This document shows positions 6,512 through 15,622 of a DNA stretch of 64,000 nt, one piece after another. Origin of the DNA: a virus; IMG/VR virus record IMGVR_UViG_3300042879_006196, positions 62,001 to 126,000 of that record. The stretch is one strand, 5' to 3'. The notes under the pieces are model-generated. The model saw only the letters and a list, made by a program, of their open reading frames with translations. It was not told where the DNA came from and did no database searches. A program made the translations under genes and the position numbers. Each line of letters starts with the position of its first letter. Positions within the stretch are counted from its first letter, which is position 1.

Positions 6512-6623
6512 TTATTTTTTTTATTCTCGGATCATAGGGGGGGTGTTTAAATTTAGGGGGGGTGTTTTAAAAAGGGTGTATAGATATATATACATATAGG
6601 GGTAAATTTTCGTATAATTAATA
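6512..6623. other. AT-rich and G-tract segment next to the iterons
   Basis: T- and A-rich DNA (6505-6522), then two repeats of a seven-G run followed by TGTTT (6538-6547 and 6556-6565), a GGG run (6574-6576), and a GGGG run (6599-6602). The four G-tracts within 70 bp could form a G-quadruplex on the plus strand. CGTATAATTAATA at 6610-6622 is a promoter-like box before the ATG at 6624. Confidence 0.5.
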
Positions 6624-6818
6624 ATGGTATACACGATTTTTCTTTTTCTAGCTATATATACAAATCTTTGTTTACTAGAAGCCTTGATACAATACAAAAC
6701 TTTTGTTTCTCGCTTAGGGTCATATTTAATGATTAAATATTTAAATTTCTTATCGTGGTTAAATTTCTTTACATACACAATCTGTCTTTTAAAGGGATCA
6801 CATTTGATAAATTTTTGA
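6624..6818 (+). CDS. Small hydrophobic membrane protein
   Basis: 64 aa, starting MVYTIFLFLAIYTNLCLLEA: one N-terminal membrane helix (2-19), then a second hydrophobic stretch (38-56). A CGTATAAT box ends 5 nt before the ATG, the same leaderless arrangement as many genes here, which is why I accept it over the 117-aa frame on the opposite strand. Function unknown. Confidence 0.45.
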   Translation: MVYTIFLFLAIYTNLCLLEALIQYKTFVSRLGSYLMIKYLNFLSWLNFFTYTICLLKGSHLINF

Positions 6819-6909
6819 TTAAAAAATAATTCCAGAAACACTGTTTTATGCATTTCCCCGTAATCTAAGAGCACAAGGATTTCGAATATAAATTTAGTAA
6901 TTTAAGATT

Positions 6910-8466
6910 GTGTGGTATAGATATTGCAGATTAATTATAGCTGGCAAAGAACATATAATTAAAAAGATCATTGGTTATTTTAGAGAACAAGGGATTGGAC
7001 AAGTTGACTTAGATAATCTCCAACACAATCTGAATACCTTAGATAAGAATAATTTATTACCAGCGAGAATAGAACCTAGAAAAGATGGTGTATTTTTTGG
7101 TGATAGATTGTATGAAGATTTTTTAGAATTTCAAGAAATAGTGGATGGATTATATGGAGAATATAAATTAAGACAAAAAACAAAAGAACAAAAGAAATTA
7201 AGAGAAGAAAAAATAGAATTTGTTCCAGGTAAAACATCTGTTTATCCATGTAATAGTGTAAATGATGCGATCAAATATGGGGTTGGTACAGATTGGTGTA
7301 TTTCTCAACCTGGTAATGGAAATTATGATTCATATAGATCCGACTATCAATCTACATTTTATTATGTACAAGATAACACTAGACAATCTGATGATCCTTT
7401 ATCTAGAGTAATGGTGGATATACAAGCAAATGGTGTTGTCAAACTCACTGATATAAATAATACCACTGGTACAATAGCTGAATTTGGTACAGATTGGAAA
7501 AAGTATTTCGAGTATTTGGAAAAAAGTGGTGTAGATATTTCTCAATTTGTTAATAAACCTTTGACACAAGAAGAGATAGAAGAAAATAAGTTGATTGGTA
7601 AAGAAATAAATGATTTGGAGAAATTTGAAAAATTACCATTAGAATATAAATTCAAATACATTGGTCGTGGTCATTTATTAACGACAAAACAATTGGAGTC
7701 TATTATTAATCTTCAATCTGTTCATAGCAATGATGTAAAAAATACATTGATAAAACATTATTTAAAAACAGGAAGATCTTTACCAGCAATTCAAAAATTC
7801 ATTTTATTTGAAAGCAATCAAGGATGGAGAACAACATACATAAGAAGTAGAAAAATAGTAATAGATCAAATTAGAAAAAATTTATTGGATGACGACGAAG
7901 TAGCTCGCGAATTTCTAGATGCTGATGAAAGGGCTCTTTATGAAAATCCATTGAAATCAACAAATATTGTTGTGAAAAATATTGAAGATTTTGATTTTTT
8001 ATTAACTAAAGGTGTAAGTTTAAATCAGTTTAATTGGTCTAGTGTTTCTCAGATTCGTAATTTATCTGAAGATTTTATAAGAGAATATAAAGATAAAGTG
8101 GATTGGCTTGATATTTCTACTTATCCAAGATTATCTGAAGATTTTATCAGAGAATTTCAAGATAAGGTGTACTGGTGGATAATTTCTCAATATCAAACAT
8201 TATCTGAAGATTTTATAAGAGAATTTCAAGATAAGGTAAAATGGGGAACAATTTCTTACACACAGGAATTATCTGAAGATTTTATAAGAGAATTTAAAGA
8301 TAAGGTGGATTGGGAGAAAATTTCCAGATATCAAAAATTATCTGAAGATTTTATAAGAGAATTTAAAGATAAGGTGGATTGGTATTATATACGGTGGAAC
8401 GAGAATATTTCCGATGAAACCAAACGCAATCTGCAAGCACAAGGATTTCCTATAAAAATTTACTAA
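6910..8466 (+). CDS. MWY-tagged repeat protein 1 (five 23-residue repeats)
   Basis: 518 aa from a GTG start inside AGATTGTGTGG. Three parts: an N-terminal segment MWYRYCRLIIAGKEHIIKK shared with two paralogues; a central domain (about 95-225) with PGKTSVYPC, GTDWCIS, STFYYVQD and DPLSRVMVD motifs; and five C-terminal repeats (about 390-505) of the form LSEDFIREFQDKVxWxxIS, 23 residues each, predicted as a helical solenoid. The repeats resemble those in some large-virus hypothetical proteins. The role is unknown; a host-interaction or virion-associated binding protein is possible. It heads a cluster of three paralogues. Confidence 0.7.
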   Translation: MWYRYCRLIIAGKEHIIKKIIGYFREQGIGQVDLDNLQHNLNTLDKNNLLPARIEPRKDGVFFGDRLYEDFLEFQEIVDGLYGEYKLRQKTKEQKKLREEKIEFVPGKTSVYPCNSVNDAIKYGVGTDWCISQPGNGNYDSYRSDYQSTFYYVQDNTRQSDDPLSRVMVDIQANGVVKLTDINNTTGTIAEFGTDWKKYFEYLEKSGVDISQFVNKPLTQEEIEENKLIGKEINDLEKFEKLPLEYKFKYIGRGHLLTTKQLESIINLQSVHSNDVKNTLIKHYLKTGRSLPAIQKFILFESNQGWRTTYIRSRKIVIDQIRKNLLDDDEVAREFLDADERALYENPLKSTNIVVKNIEDFDFLLTKGVSLNQFNWSSVSQIRNLSEDFIREYKDKVDWLDISTYPRLSEDFIREFQDKVYWWIISQYQTLSEDFIREFQDKVKWGTISYTQELSEDFIREFKDKVDWEKISRYQKLSEDFIREFKDKVDWYYIRWNENISDETKRNLQAQGFPIKIY

Positions 8467-8490
8467 TTTTTGAACAAATCATATTTTTTA

Positions 8491-8504
8491 TCGTATAATA
8501 ATAA
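8491..8504 (+). promoter_or_regulatory. tRNA operon promoter
   Basis: TCGTATAATAATAA: the TATAAT hexamer (8494-8499) lies 6 nt before the mature tRNA-Met 5' end at 8505-8506. If the transcript starts at the tRNA end, this sets the hexamer-to-start distance, and the same distance elsewhere places starts at the ATG. Confidence 0.6.
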
Positions 8505-8579
8505 TGCGGGGTGGAGCAGAGGTAGCTTGTCTGGCTCATAACCAGAAGGTCGTGGGTTCAAATCCCTCCCCCGCACCCA
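8505..8579 (+). tRNA. Initiator-like tRNA-Met (CAU)
   Basis: Cloverleaf with anticodon loop CTCATAA (CAT). It resembles bacterial initiator tRNA: GCGGGGTGGAGCAG, GGTAGCT, GGCTCATAACC, AAGGTCGT and GGTTCAAATCC are all shared with the E. coli fMet tRNA. D-stem pair A11-U24, an initiator hallmark, is present. Position 1 would be U opposite A72, a weak pair in place of C1-A72. Only two of the three anticodon-stem G-C pairs are kept (29-41 is U-A). With this numbering CCA is encoded at 8577-8579. An elongator Met or an Ile-lysidine tRNA is less likely. Confidence 0.85.
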
Positions 8580-8580
8580 A

Positions 8581-8654
8581 GCTCCGATCGTCTAGCGGTT
8601 TAGGACATCGCTCTTTCACGGCGAAGATCACGGGTTCGAATCCCGTTCGGAGTA
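8581..8654 (+). tRNA. tRNA-Glu (UUC)
   Basis: Starts one base after the previous tRNA's CCA. Acceptor GCTCCGA with TCGGAGT (G1-U72 wobble), anticodon stem TCGCT/GGCGA, loop CTTTCAC giving anticodon TTC, T arm ACGGG-TTCGAAT-CCCGT. It closely follows the bacterial tRNA-Glu pattern. CCA is not encoded. It decodes GAA, one of the commonest codons here. Confidence 0.95.
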
Positions 8655-8677
8655 ATTAAAAAAGATTGGAATAAAAT

Positions 8678-9424
8678 ATGTATTTACCTTTATTAGCTTT
8701 TTCCCTTTTCACACAATCTACTTTAGATGACACACAATGTAGAAAGGCATTAAATGAAATTCTCCCTATGATGCGCACAACCAATGCTATGAGTTTTAGA
8801 TTAGAGGGGGAGAATGAATACAAGGGGTTTTTTACAAAATATTCGGGCAGTTTTAAATGGTTCAAAAATGAATCTGTGATAAAGTCAGAGTTAAAGTTAT
8901 CGCGAGATCAGATTGGCTTACAAAGAATTGTGGCTGATGGTAAAAAGATTTGGGCACACAATCTGCAAAGAAATGAATATACAGTGGCTCGTTATTCTTT
9001 AGAATTATCTGTGGGCGAAGATTACATGAAAAGATATATAAATGGTGTAAAGTACCCTGTGCTAGGGATGGGGCAACATTTAATGACACTTGCAGATCAG
9101 GTAGGTTTTGTATCACCTTCTCTCAAAGACTGGATTGGTGGTATTGAGTGGCAGGGAAAATTAGAAATAGATAAAAATAATTCTTTAAGAATTGTGAAGA
9201 GAATTTATCAGATTGTGGCTGATTATCGTTATGTGGTTTGGGAGCTTGAATCATTTGATGAGGGTGTCACATTTAATTTTTCAAGCATAAAGATTTACAA
9301 TAAAAGTTTTGATGGGTCAACCACCACCACATATCTTTATTTGGACGATTGTGTGGGTGCGGATCATTTAGGATTTAAATTTGTTCCTCCATCTGGCAGC
9401 AAAGTATTATGGATAAAAGATTGA
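8678..9424 (+). CDS. Secreted LolA-like protein
   Basis: 248 aa. The N-terminus MYLPLLAFSLFTQS is a short hydrophobic signal-like segment. The body (about 25-180) resembles the LolA/DUF2092 fold: repeated beta-strands with a 'GxFxWFKNESVIKSELKL' strand pair and VADGKKIWAHNLQRNEYTVA, like the usual 'dGktlw.ydp..n.yt' motif of lipoprotein-carrier-like proteins. Such proteins bind lipid or lipoprotein acyl chains in the periplasm. A host-derived gene is likely. No clear SD; GGAATAAAAT precedes the ATG. Assignment is by pattern only. Confidence 0.5.
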   Translation: MYLPLLAFSLFTQSTLDDTQCRKALNEILPMMRTTNAMSFRLEGENEYKGFFTKYSGSFKWFKNESVIKSELKLSRDQIGLQRIVADGKKIWAHNLQRNEYTVARYSLELSVGEDYMKRYINGVKYPVLGMGQHLMTLADQVGFVSPSLKDWIGGIEWQGKLEIDKNNSLRIVKRIYQIVADYRYVVWELESFDEGVTFNFSSIKIYNKSFDGSTTTTYLYLDDCVGADHLGFKFVPPSGSKVLWIKD

Positions 9425-9460
9425 GAAGGAAGATTTTTTCTCATTCTATAATACTATACT

Positions 9461-9883
9461 ATGAACAAACACAATCTATTAAACAAAATAGCTTCAATTG
9501 CTACAGAACTCGACGTAAAAGGTTTCACAAAGGAAGCAAAGACCTTGGATAATGTGTTAATTAGAGTGGCGGATATTAATCCTGAAGAATATTGGGATAA
9601 AGAATGGAGAAGAGAGTTTCGTGAAGAAGAAAGAACTATTGTTCCAACAAAAAAAGTTTGGGAGTATGTTAAAAGCGCACACACTAAAGAATTAGAATAC
9701 GCACTTGAAGGTGGCGGCTTAGACGTGAAAAATTTTGCTGAATTTTGCTGGTCTTTAAAAGATGAAAATTTAAACAACATGATCAAAAATAGCCCAGATC
9801 TTAATTGGGCATGGTTGGAAGAAGCATTTATAGATCATTTGGAATATATTCAACATTCTAAGTTTGACTCAGAACCAGAATGA
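9461..9883 (+). CDS. Tagged protein A (IASIATELD N-terminal module)
   Basis: 140 aa. Residues 5-30 (NLLNKIASIATELDVKGFTK onward) form a two-helix module that is nearly identical in the next gene and in the minus-strand gene at 19990. The remainder is acidic and Trp-rich and shares nothing with those proteins. A shared N-terminal module on otherwise unrelated proteins suggests a targeting or cleavable propeptide. TATAATACTATACT directly precedes the ATG, so the mRNA is nearly leaderless. Confidence 0.6.
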   Translation: MNKHNLLNKIASIATELDVKGFTKEAKTLDNVLIRVADINPEEYWDKEWRREFREEERTIVPTKKVWEYVKSAHTKELEYALEGGGLDVKNFAEFCWSLKDENLNNMIKNSPDLNWAWLEEAFIDHLEYIQHSKFDSEPE

Positions 9884-9975
9884 TTAGGAGGGAGGCTAAT
9901 TTTACGATTAAGCTTCCCCCGAAAAGGTGCGCTTTTTCTAACGTAAATCAATTTTCACATTTAAAGGAGAAAAAA

Positions 9976-10551
9976 ATGAACAAACACAATCTGCTAAAAC
10001 GAATTGCTTCTGTTGCCACAGAGCTTGATATGAAGGGTTTCACTAAGGAAGCAAAACATTTAGATTCTATGCTTTTAAGGTTGGCTATGGATGATGACAT
10101 GCCTGAAATTGAAAAAAGTATTGATAGTGTCACTCCAACTTTTCAAGATTGGGAAGGTTTAAATGCCTTGAATGGTATTTTGATTAGTGTGCTTGGCGGT
10201 CGTAAAGATTTAGACAAAAATTACTATCATGGTGTTGACATTATCATGGATCTTGTTAATGATATTTTCACTGAGTTGAAAAACTTTAATAAATTAAATG
10301 CTAATGAAAATTTTGAACAAAAACAAGATTTGGGCATGGAAATAAAAATGCTTCTTGACACTGTTAGGGATGAGACAAAAGCTTTAATTAAAGAATTTAG
10401 AATTACTTTAGATATGGGTAGGCAAATAATTTTGGATCATGCTTATGATTTAGTGGACAAATTCAAAGATACAATAGATGATTTGTTGGATATGAGCTCT
10501 CTTGACTTTTTACCTAAAAATGATGAACAGTGGCCTGACAAACTGTATTGA
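9976..10551 (+). CDS. Tagged protein B (IASVATELD N-terminal module)
   Basis: 191 aa from ATG 9976, chosen because AAAGGAG lies 6 nt upstream and because the product then begins MNKHNLLKRIASVATELDMK, matching its neighbour. The remainder is a long helical region with several LD/LI heptad-like stretches. A longer frame from 9880 would run through the SD and is rejected. Probably made with the previous gene. Function unknown. Confidence 0.65.
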   Translation: MNKHNLLKRIASVATELDMKGFTKEAKHLDSMLLRLAMDDDMPEIEKSIDSVTPTFQDWEGLNALNGILISVLGGRKDLDKNYYHGVDIIMDLVNDIFTELKNFNKLNANENFEQKQDLGMEIKMLLDTVRDETKALIKEFRITLDMGRQIILDHAYDLVDKFKDTIDDLLDMSSLDFLPKNDEQWPDKLY

Positions 10552-10590
10552 TTAAAAGGAAGAGCACCGCGCAAAATTTAAATATAGATT

Positions 10591-12891
10591 GTGTGGTATA
10601 GATATTGCAGATTAATTATAGCTGGAAAAGAACATATAATTAAAAATGTTATTAATTATTTTAGAGAACAAGGGGAGTCTGAAGTAAATCTAAATGAAAT
10701 CTCACAGAAACTAAATGTTTTAGATAAATCACAAAAATTGCCAATTATTGAAAGAAGAAAAAAAAGTATTTTTTTTAATAATCAAGAATTCACCAAATTT
10801 CTTGACTTTTCAGAAAAAGTGGATCGTTTATTTTCTGAACATTTACGAAATGAAAAAACAAAAGAACAAAAAAAAATACAGAAAGAAGAAAAAACAGAAT
10901 TCATTCCAGGCAAAATATCTGTTTATCCATGCAAAAATGTAAATGATACAATCAAATATGGCGCTGGTACAAGTTGGTGTGTTTCACAGCCTGGTAATAA
11001 CATGTATGATAGTTACAGAAATCAAAGTGCGTCCACATTTTATTACATTCAAGATGGAACAAGAGATTCTAGTGATCCATTATCAAGGGTAATGTTAGAT
11101 GTACAAGATGGCGATGAAATTACATTAACTGACACAGATAATGACACTGGCGCTATAGCTGAATTTGGCACAAATGTAGATGCTTATTTAGATTATTTAG
11201 AAAACAATGGCGTAAACACTGCTCAGTTTGTCAATAAACCTTTGACAAATGAGGAAAGAGAAGAATTTCGAATATTAGGTCAAAGAAATAATGATTTAGA
11301 ATGGTTTGAAAATTTAAGTTTAGATTATAAATTCAAATATATTGGAAGAGGTCATCGTTTAACAGATGAACAGCTTTCATCAATTATAAATTTAGAATCT
11401 GTTGACACAAAAAAGATTGCATTAGAATTAATTAATGATTATGTTAACACAGGCTTAAATTTACCTTTAAATCAACAAAAAATTCTATTTGAAATTAATC
11501 CACAAATTCAAAAAACCTATAAAAGAAGAAGAGCAATTGCAATTGAAGCAATTAAGAAATATTATTTTAATAATACATATGAATTAAAAAATTATGCTTT
11601 ACAAAATAAAGATCTTGAATTGATTGATTCAATTATTGAAGAAAAAGGTATTGAAGCATTCAAAAATGCGAGGGCAGCTCAGCCTGTAATTGAATATTTA
11701 TTATCAAAAGGCTTGGACCCTAGTTATGTGAAATGGCAAGACATGTATTTAGAAAAATTATCAGAAGACTTTATAATCAAATACATCAACTTTTTAGACA
11801 TTAAGCGTATATCTCACTATCAAAAACTATCTGAAGATTTTATAAGAAAATATTCAGATCTTGTTGATTGGCGAAATATTTCATATTTTCAAAAATTGTC
11901 AGAAAATTTTATTGAAGAATTTAAAGATCGCGTAGATTGGCAAGAAATTTCAAGCAGACAAATATTATCTGAAGATTTTATAAGAAAATTTCAAGATAAG
12001 ATAGAACAAAGCAGATCATGGTCTGAAATTACACAATATCAAAATTTATCTGAAGAATTTATGGATGAATTTCAAAATAAATTAGATTGGGAAAAACTTT
12101 CAGATTACCATGAAAATAGAAAATATGGACAGAAACTTTCAATTGAATTTCTTTTAAGGCATAAAGATAAAATTGATTGGGAAACATATTCACGTAAATA
12201 CGGTGCCAATATCGCTGAGGAATATTTGAGAGCTCTCAAATATTATATACACTGGGATAAAGTAAGTTATCATAATGTATCTGATGAATTTTTGTTTGAA
12301 TTTGAAAATTATATAAATTGGAAAAAAGCAGCGAGCACAAAAGAAAATATCCCTGAAATTTTACTCCGAAGACACGCTGATGATTTAAATTGGTATCATA
12401 TTTCAGCTTTCCAAACATTATCTGAAGATTTTATAAGAGATTTTGCTGATCGTTTTAATTGGGTTTTTATTTCTCAACATCAAAAATTATCTGAAGATTT
12501 TATAAGAGAATTTAAAGATAAGGTGGATTGGTATTATATTTCTGAATATCAAACATTATCTGAAGATTTTATAAGAGAATTTCAAGATAAGGTAAAATGG
12601 GGAACAATTTCTGTATATCAAAAATTATCTGAAGATTTTATAAGAGAATTTCAAGATAAGGTAGTTTGGCATTTTATTTGTAGATATCAAACATTATCTG
12701 AAGATTTTATAAGAGAGTTTCAAAATAAGGTATATTGGGCAGAAATTTCTCAAGATCAAAAATTATCTGAAGATTTTATAAGAGAATTTCAAGATCGTGT
12801 AAAATTGCATTATTTATTGCGAAATGAAAACCTTTCTGATGAAATCAAACACAATCTGCAAACAAAAGGTTATCAAATAAAACATTTTTAA
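10591..12891 (+). CDS. MWY-tagged repeat protein 2 (about 15 repeats)
   Basis: 766 aa, GTG start in AGATTGTGTGG. Same plan as protein 1: N-terminal MWYRYCRLIIAGKEHIIKN, central domain with PGKISVYPC, GTSWCVS, STFYYIQD and DPLSRVMLD, then about fifteen repeats from residue 395 to the end. The first repeats are diverged (some with insertions such as EQSRSW), the last five nearly identical in DNA, so the array grows by recent duplication at its 3' end. Function unknown. Confidence 0.7.
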   Translation: MWYRYCRLIIAGKEHIIKNVINYFREQGESEVNLNEISQKLNVLDKSQKLPIIERRKKSIFFNNQEFTKFLDFSEKVDRLFSEHLRNEKTKEQKKIQKEEKTEFIPGKISVYPCKNVNDTIKYGAGTSWCVSQPGNNMYDSYRNQSASTFYYIQDGTRDSSDPLSRVMLDVQDGDEITLTDTDNDTGAIAEFGTNVDAYLDYLENNGVNTAQFVNKPLTNEEREEFRILGQRNNDLEWFENLSLDYKFKYIGRGHRLTDEQLSSIINLESVDTKKIALELINDYVNTGLNLPLNQQKILFEINPQIQKTYKRRRAIAIEAIKKYYFNNTYELKNYALQNKDLELIDSIIEEKGIEAFKNARAAQPVIEYLLSKGLDPSYVKWQDMYLEKLSEDFIIKYINFLDIKRISHYQKLSEDFIRKYSDLVDWRNISYFQKLSENFIEEFKDRVDWQEISSRQILSEDFIRKFQDKIEQSRSWSEITQYQNLSEEFMDEFQNKLDWEKLSDYHENRKYGQKLSIEFLLRHKDKIDWETYSRKYGANIAEEYLRALKYYIHWDKVSYHNVSDEFLFEFENYINWKKAASTKENIPEILLRRHADDLNWYHISAFQTLSEDFIRDFADRFNWVFISQHQKLSEDFIREFKDKVDWYYISEYQTLSEDFIREFQDKVKWGTISVYQKLSEDFIREFQDKVVWHFICRYQTLSEDFIREFQNKVYWAEISQDQKLSEDFIREFQDRVKLHYLLRNENLSDEIKHNLQTKGYQIKHF

Positions 12892-12900
12892 TTTAAGATT

Positions 12901-14598
12901 GTGTGGTATAGATATTGCAGATTAATTATAGCTGGCAAAGAACATATAATTAAAAATGTCATTAATTATTTTAGACAAAAAGGCGAAATTGAAGACAATC
13001 TAAATGAAATTTATCGCAAGCTTTTGGATCTTGACAAATCCAACAAAATACAAAATATTGGAATAATAGAAGATAAAGTTAATTTTAATGATAATTCATT
13101 CAATAATTTTATAGATTTTTCAGAAAAAATAGATGAATTACATACAAATTATTTTTGGTTGAAGCAACAAGAAAAATTAAAAAAGGAACAAAAAGAATTA
13201 CAAAAAAATGAAATAGAATTTGTTCCAGGTAAAATATCTGTTTATCCATGTAATGATGTAAGTGATACAATCAAATATGGAGCTGGTACAAGTTGGTGTA
13301 TTTCTAGACCTGGTAATCGCATGTATGATTCATATAGATCCAGCAATCAATCCACATTTTATTATGTGCAAGATGGAACTAGGCAATCTGATGATCCATT
13401 ATCAAGGGTAATGATAGATAGGCAGAAAAATGGTGTTGTCAAGCTCACTGATATTAATAACCGTACTGGCACAATAGCTGAGTTTGGTACAGATTGGCAA
13501 GCATATTTTGACTATTTGGAAAGCAAAGGCGTAAAAACTTCTCAATTTGTTAATAAACCTAGAACACAAGAAGAAATTGAAGAGACTAAAAAATTAGGCA
13601 CAAAAAAAGACAATTTAGTATGGTTTAAAAACTTAACAAACGATGAAAAATCAAAATATATTGGAAGAGGTCACCTATTAACTAATAAACAATTAGAATA
13701 TTTATTATCAAGAGATGATATAGGCAAATTATTAATTCCTCAATATTTAAATACTGGTGTTAGTTTGCCTCCAAAACAAAAAAAAATGTTATTTTCTAAC
13801 AAACAATATGAAAATACATATTATAAAAATATTGAAATTGCACATCAAGAAATTAAAAAATACTGCTTTTCAAAACACAGTGATAATATTGCTTGTGAGT
13901 TAGAAATTTTAATAAATGCATTAGAAACAAATCAATTTGAACTTGTAGAAGAATATCAAAATAGAATTAATTTGTTAGACATTGAAAACTTTGAACCCAT
14001 TCCTAATTTTTATGATGATGAAGATGATGAAGATGAAGATGATGATGAAGATGATGAAGAGGTTATTTTTATCGACGGGCGAGCTTATACTTTTAATTTG
14101 AGTGTTAATATTTCAGTGGAAATGGCTGAATTTTTATACGAAATAGGAGCTGCTGAAGACAATTTAAATGAGATCTGCCACATGCGAGGATTATCTGAAG
14201 ATTTTATAAGAGAATTTCAAGATAAGGTGAATTGGAGGGCAGTATCTGAATATCAAACATTATCTGTAGATTTTATAAGAGAATTTCAAAATAAGATAGA
14301 AGAAACAAGATCTTGGGATAGAATTTCTGGATATCAAAAATTATCTGAAGATTTTATAAGAGAATTTAAAGATAAGTTGAGTTGGGATAGAATTTCTGGA
14401 TATCAAAAATTATCTGAAGATTTTATAAGAGAATTTAAAGATAAGTTGAGTTGGGGGAAAATTTCTTATTTCCAAAAATTATCTGAAGATTTTATAAGAG
14501 AATTTCAGGATAAAGTGAATTGGGAGTATATACAGAGCAACGAAAATATATCTGATGAAACCAAACACAATCTGAAAGCGCAAGGATTTCCGATGTAA
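12901..14598 (+). CDS. MWY-tagged repeat protein 3 (five repeats, acidic insert)
   Basis: 565 aa, GTG start 9 bp after the previous stop. N-terminal and central domains match the two paralogues (GTSWCIS, STFYYVQD, DPLSRVMID). An Asp/Glu-only run (about 367-381) and a short unique domain separate these from five C-terminal repeats. Two adjacent repeats carry an identical 69-bp DNA unit, a sign of very recent duplication. Function unknown. Confidence 0.7.
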   Translation: MWYRYCRLIIAGKEHIIKNVINYFRQKGEIEDNLNEIYRKLLDLDKSNKIQNIGIIEDKVNFNDNSFNNFIDFSEKIDELHTNYFWLKQQEKLKKEQKELQKNEIEFVPGKISVYPCNDVSDTIKYGAGTSWCISRPGNRMYDSYRSSNQSTFYYVQDGTRQSDDPLSRVMIDRQKNGVVKLTDINNRTGTIAEFGTDWQAYFDYLESKGVKTSQFVNKPRTQEEIEETKKLGTKKDNLVWFKNLTNDEKSKYIGRGHLLTNKQLEYLLSRDDIGKLLIPQYLNTGVSLPPKQKKMLFSNKQYENTYYKNIEIAHQEIKKYCFSKHSDNIACELEILINALETNQFELVEEYQNRINLLDIENFEPIPNFYDDEDDEDEDDDEDDEEVIFIDGRAYTFNLSVNISVEMAEFLYEIGAAEDNLNEICHMRGLSEDFIREFQDKVNWRAVSEYQTLSVDFIREFQNKIEETRSWDRISGYQKLSEDFIREFKDKLSWDRISGYQKLSEDFIREFKDKLSWGKISYFQKLSEDFIREFQDKVNWEYIQSNENISDETKHNLKAQGFPM

Positions 14599-14634
14599 AT
14601 TTAGAAATCATACATCATTTTAAATATCTATAAA

Positions 14635-14949
14635 CTAGTTAAAATCAATTTTTGCATCGAGAGAAAAACCTACAATTTTTCTTCCAATGGGATTCCACCA
14701 AGGTTTATTATAAATTGCCTTCACATTTGAATATGACCTAGATAACCCTTGGCATTCTAAAAACTCCTCTAATTTAATTATGGTCGTTGTGGATGAATGA
14801 GAGCATACAAAATCCACAGCATAGCTACCTGAATGAGACAAAGAAGGAATGATTTTAATTTGATCTACACTGTAATTAACTCCACTTACTACTTTAATAA
14901 TTTTGTGAATTTCGTGAAAGTTATATGAAAAATGTTTAGGGATATACAT
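14635..14949 (-). CDS. Hypothetical protein (104 aa)
   Basis: I start at ATG 14949 and not the upstream TTG at 14964, because TTGTATAAAAATATT in front reads as a TGTATAAA promoter box 6 nt before the ATG. That box lies at the 3' end of the upstream gene, so this gene could be transcribed separately. Composition is mixed; no motif recognised. Confidence 0.5.
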   Translation of the reverse strand: MYIPKHFSYNFHEIHKIIKVVSGVNYSVDQIKIIPSLSHSGSYAVDFVCSHSSTTTIIKLEEFLECQGLSRSYSNVKAIYNKPWWNPIGRKIVGFSLDAKIDFN

Positions 14950-14956
14950 AATATTT

Positions 14957-15622
14957 TTATACAATTGAACGAATGTAGTCTATAAATTCACCTTGTTTTT
15001 TCATAGAATTTTCAAGCTCCATGCATGAACACGATGTGCCCCAATATTCTTTAGGAGCAGCTTTTAAATAATCAAAATCAGATTCGTAATTACCAATGTG
15101 TTCTGAGTACCAATTTTTTCTATCTTTTCTCACTGAAGAAATGTGGTTACAATAAATTGGATACATATTCAAAGATTCTTTTAATTCATGAAAATGATTT
15201 CTTCTATTGAGAAGATCTTCTCTGTAGTGTGATAAATCTAAACAAATTCCTGCGAAATGTTCAAGCTGCAATCTTGTCAATACTCTAGAATTTTCAGCTA
15301 ATATATAATGCCTGTAGCTATATATATCACTTGTCACAAAAACATCTTGGTGAATTCCATGCAAATTGAACCATTCTGTGCTAAAATTATTTAAGCAAAA
15401 ATCCAATTCTTCAGGAGTGGAATCAATTCTAATATGCACAAGCGGAATTACACAATCTCCCAGATCTTTTAATCTTTGCATTAACTTCATACGATCATCT
15501 TTGACATGCATGCCAGTTAAAAAAAGCCCAAATTCTCTCAAGCTTGAATTATTTTCTACTTCATTTAATTGTATTTCTGTTATTTCGAAATTTGATGTGG
15601 TTATTGATGGTATTATTTTCAT
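14957..15622 (-). CDS. Possible TIM-barrel (xylose-isomerase-like) protein
   Basis: 221 aa. Strand-like segments FGLFLTGMHV, CVIPLVHIRID, WFNLHGI, GICLDLSHY and YPIYCNHIS alternate with helices, with His, Asp and Glu at strand ends, as in AP-endonuclease-2/sugar-isomerase-type barrels. It is shorter than the usual 250-290 aa, so either minimal or something else. Overlaps the upstream gene by 62 nt. Substrate unknown. Confidence 0.4.
   Translation of the reverse strand: MKIIPSITTSNFEITEIQLNEVENNSSLREFGLFLTGMHVKDDRMKLMQRLKDLGDCVIPLVHIRIDSTPEELDFCLNNFSTEWFNLHGIHQDVFVTSDIYSYRHYILAENSRVLTRLQLEHFAGICLDLSHYREDLLNRRNHFHELKESLNMYPIYCNHISSVRKDRKNWYSEHIGNYESDFDYLKAAPKEYWGTSCSCMELENSMKKQGEFIDYIRSIV

Noticed and set aside
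6521-6874. 117-aa minus-strand frame
   Set aside because: Low-complexity AT-rich sequence, no SD or promoter box at its start, and it opposes the plus-strand ORF at 6624 that has a good promoter box.
9880-9975. N-terminal extension of the gene at 9976
   Set aside because: The extension runs through an SD (AAAGGAG) and breaks the clear match of MNKHNLL to the neighbouring paralogue's N-terminus.
6910-14598. Diversity-generating retroelement
   Set aside because: The repeats vary by whole-unit duplication and ordinary substitutions; no reverse transcriptase or template/variable repeat pair is visible.
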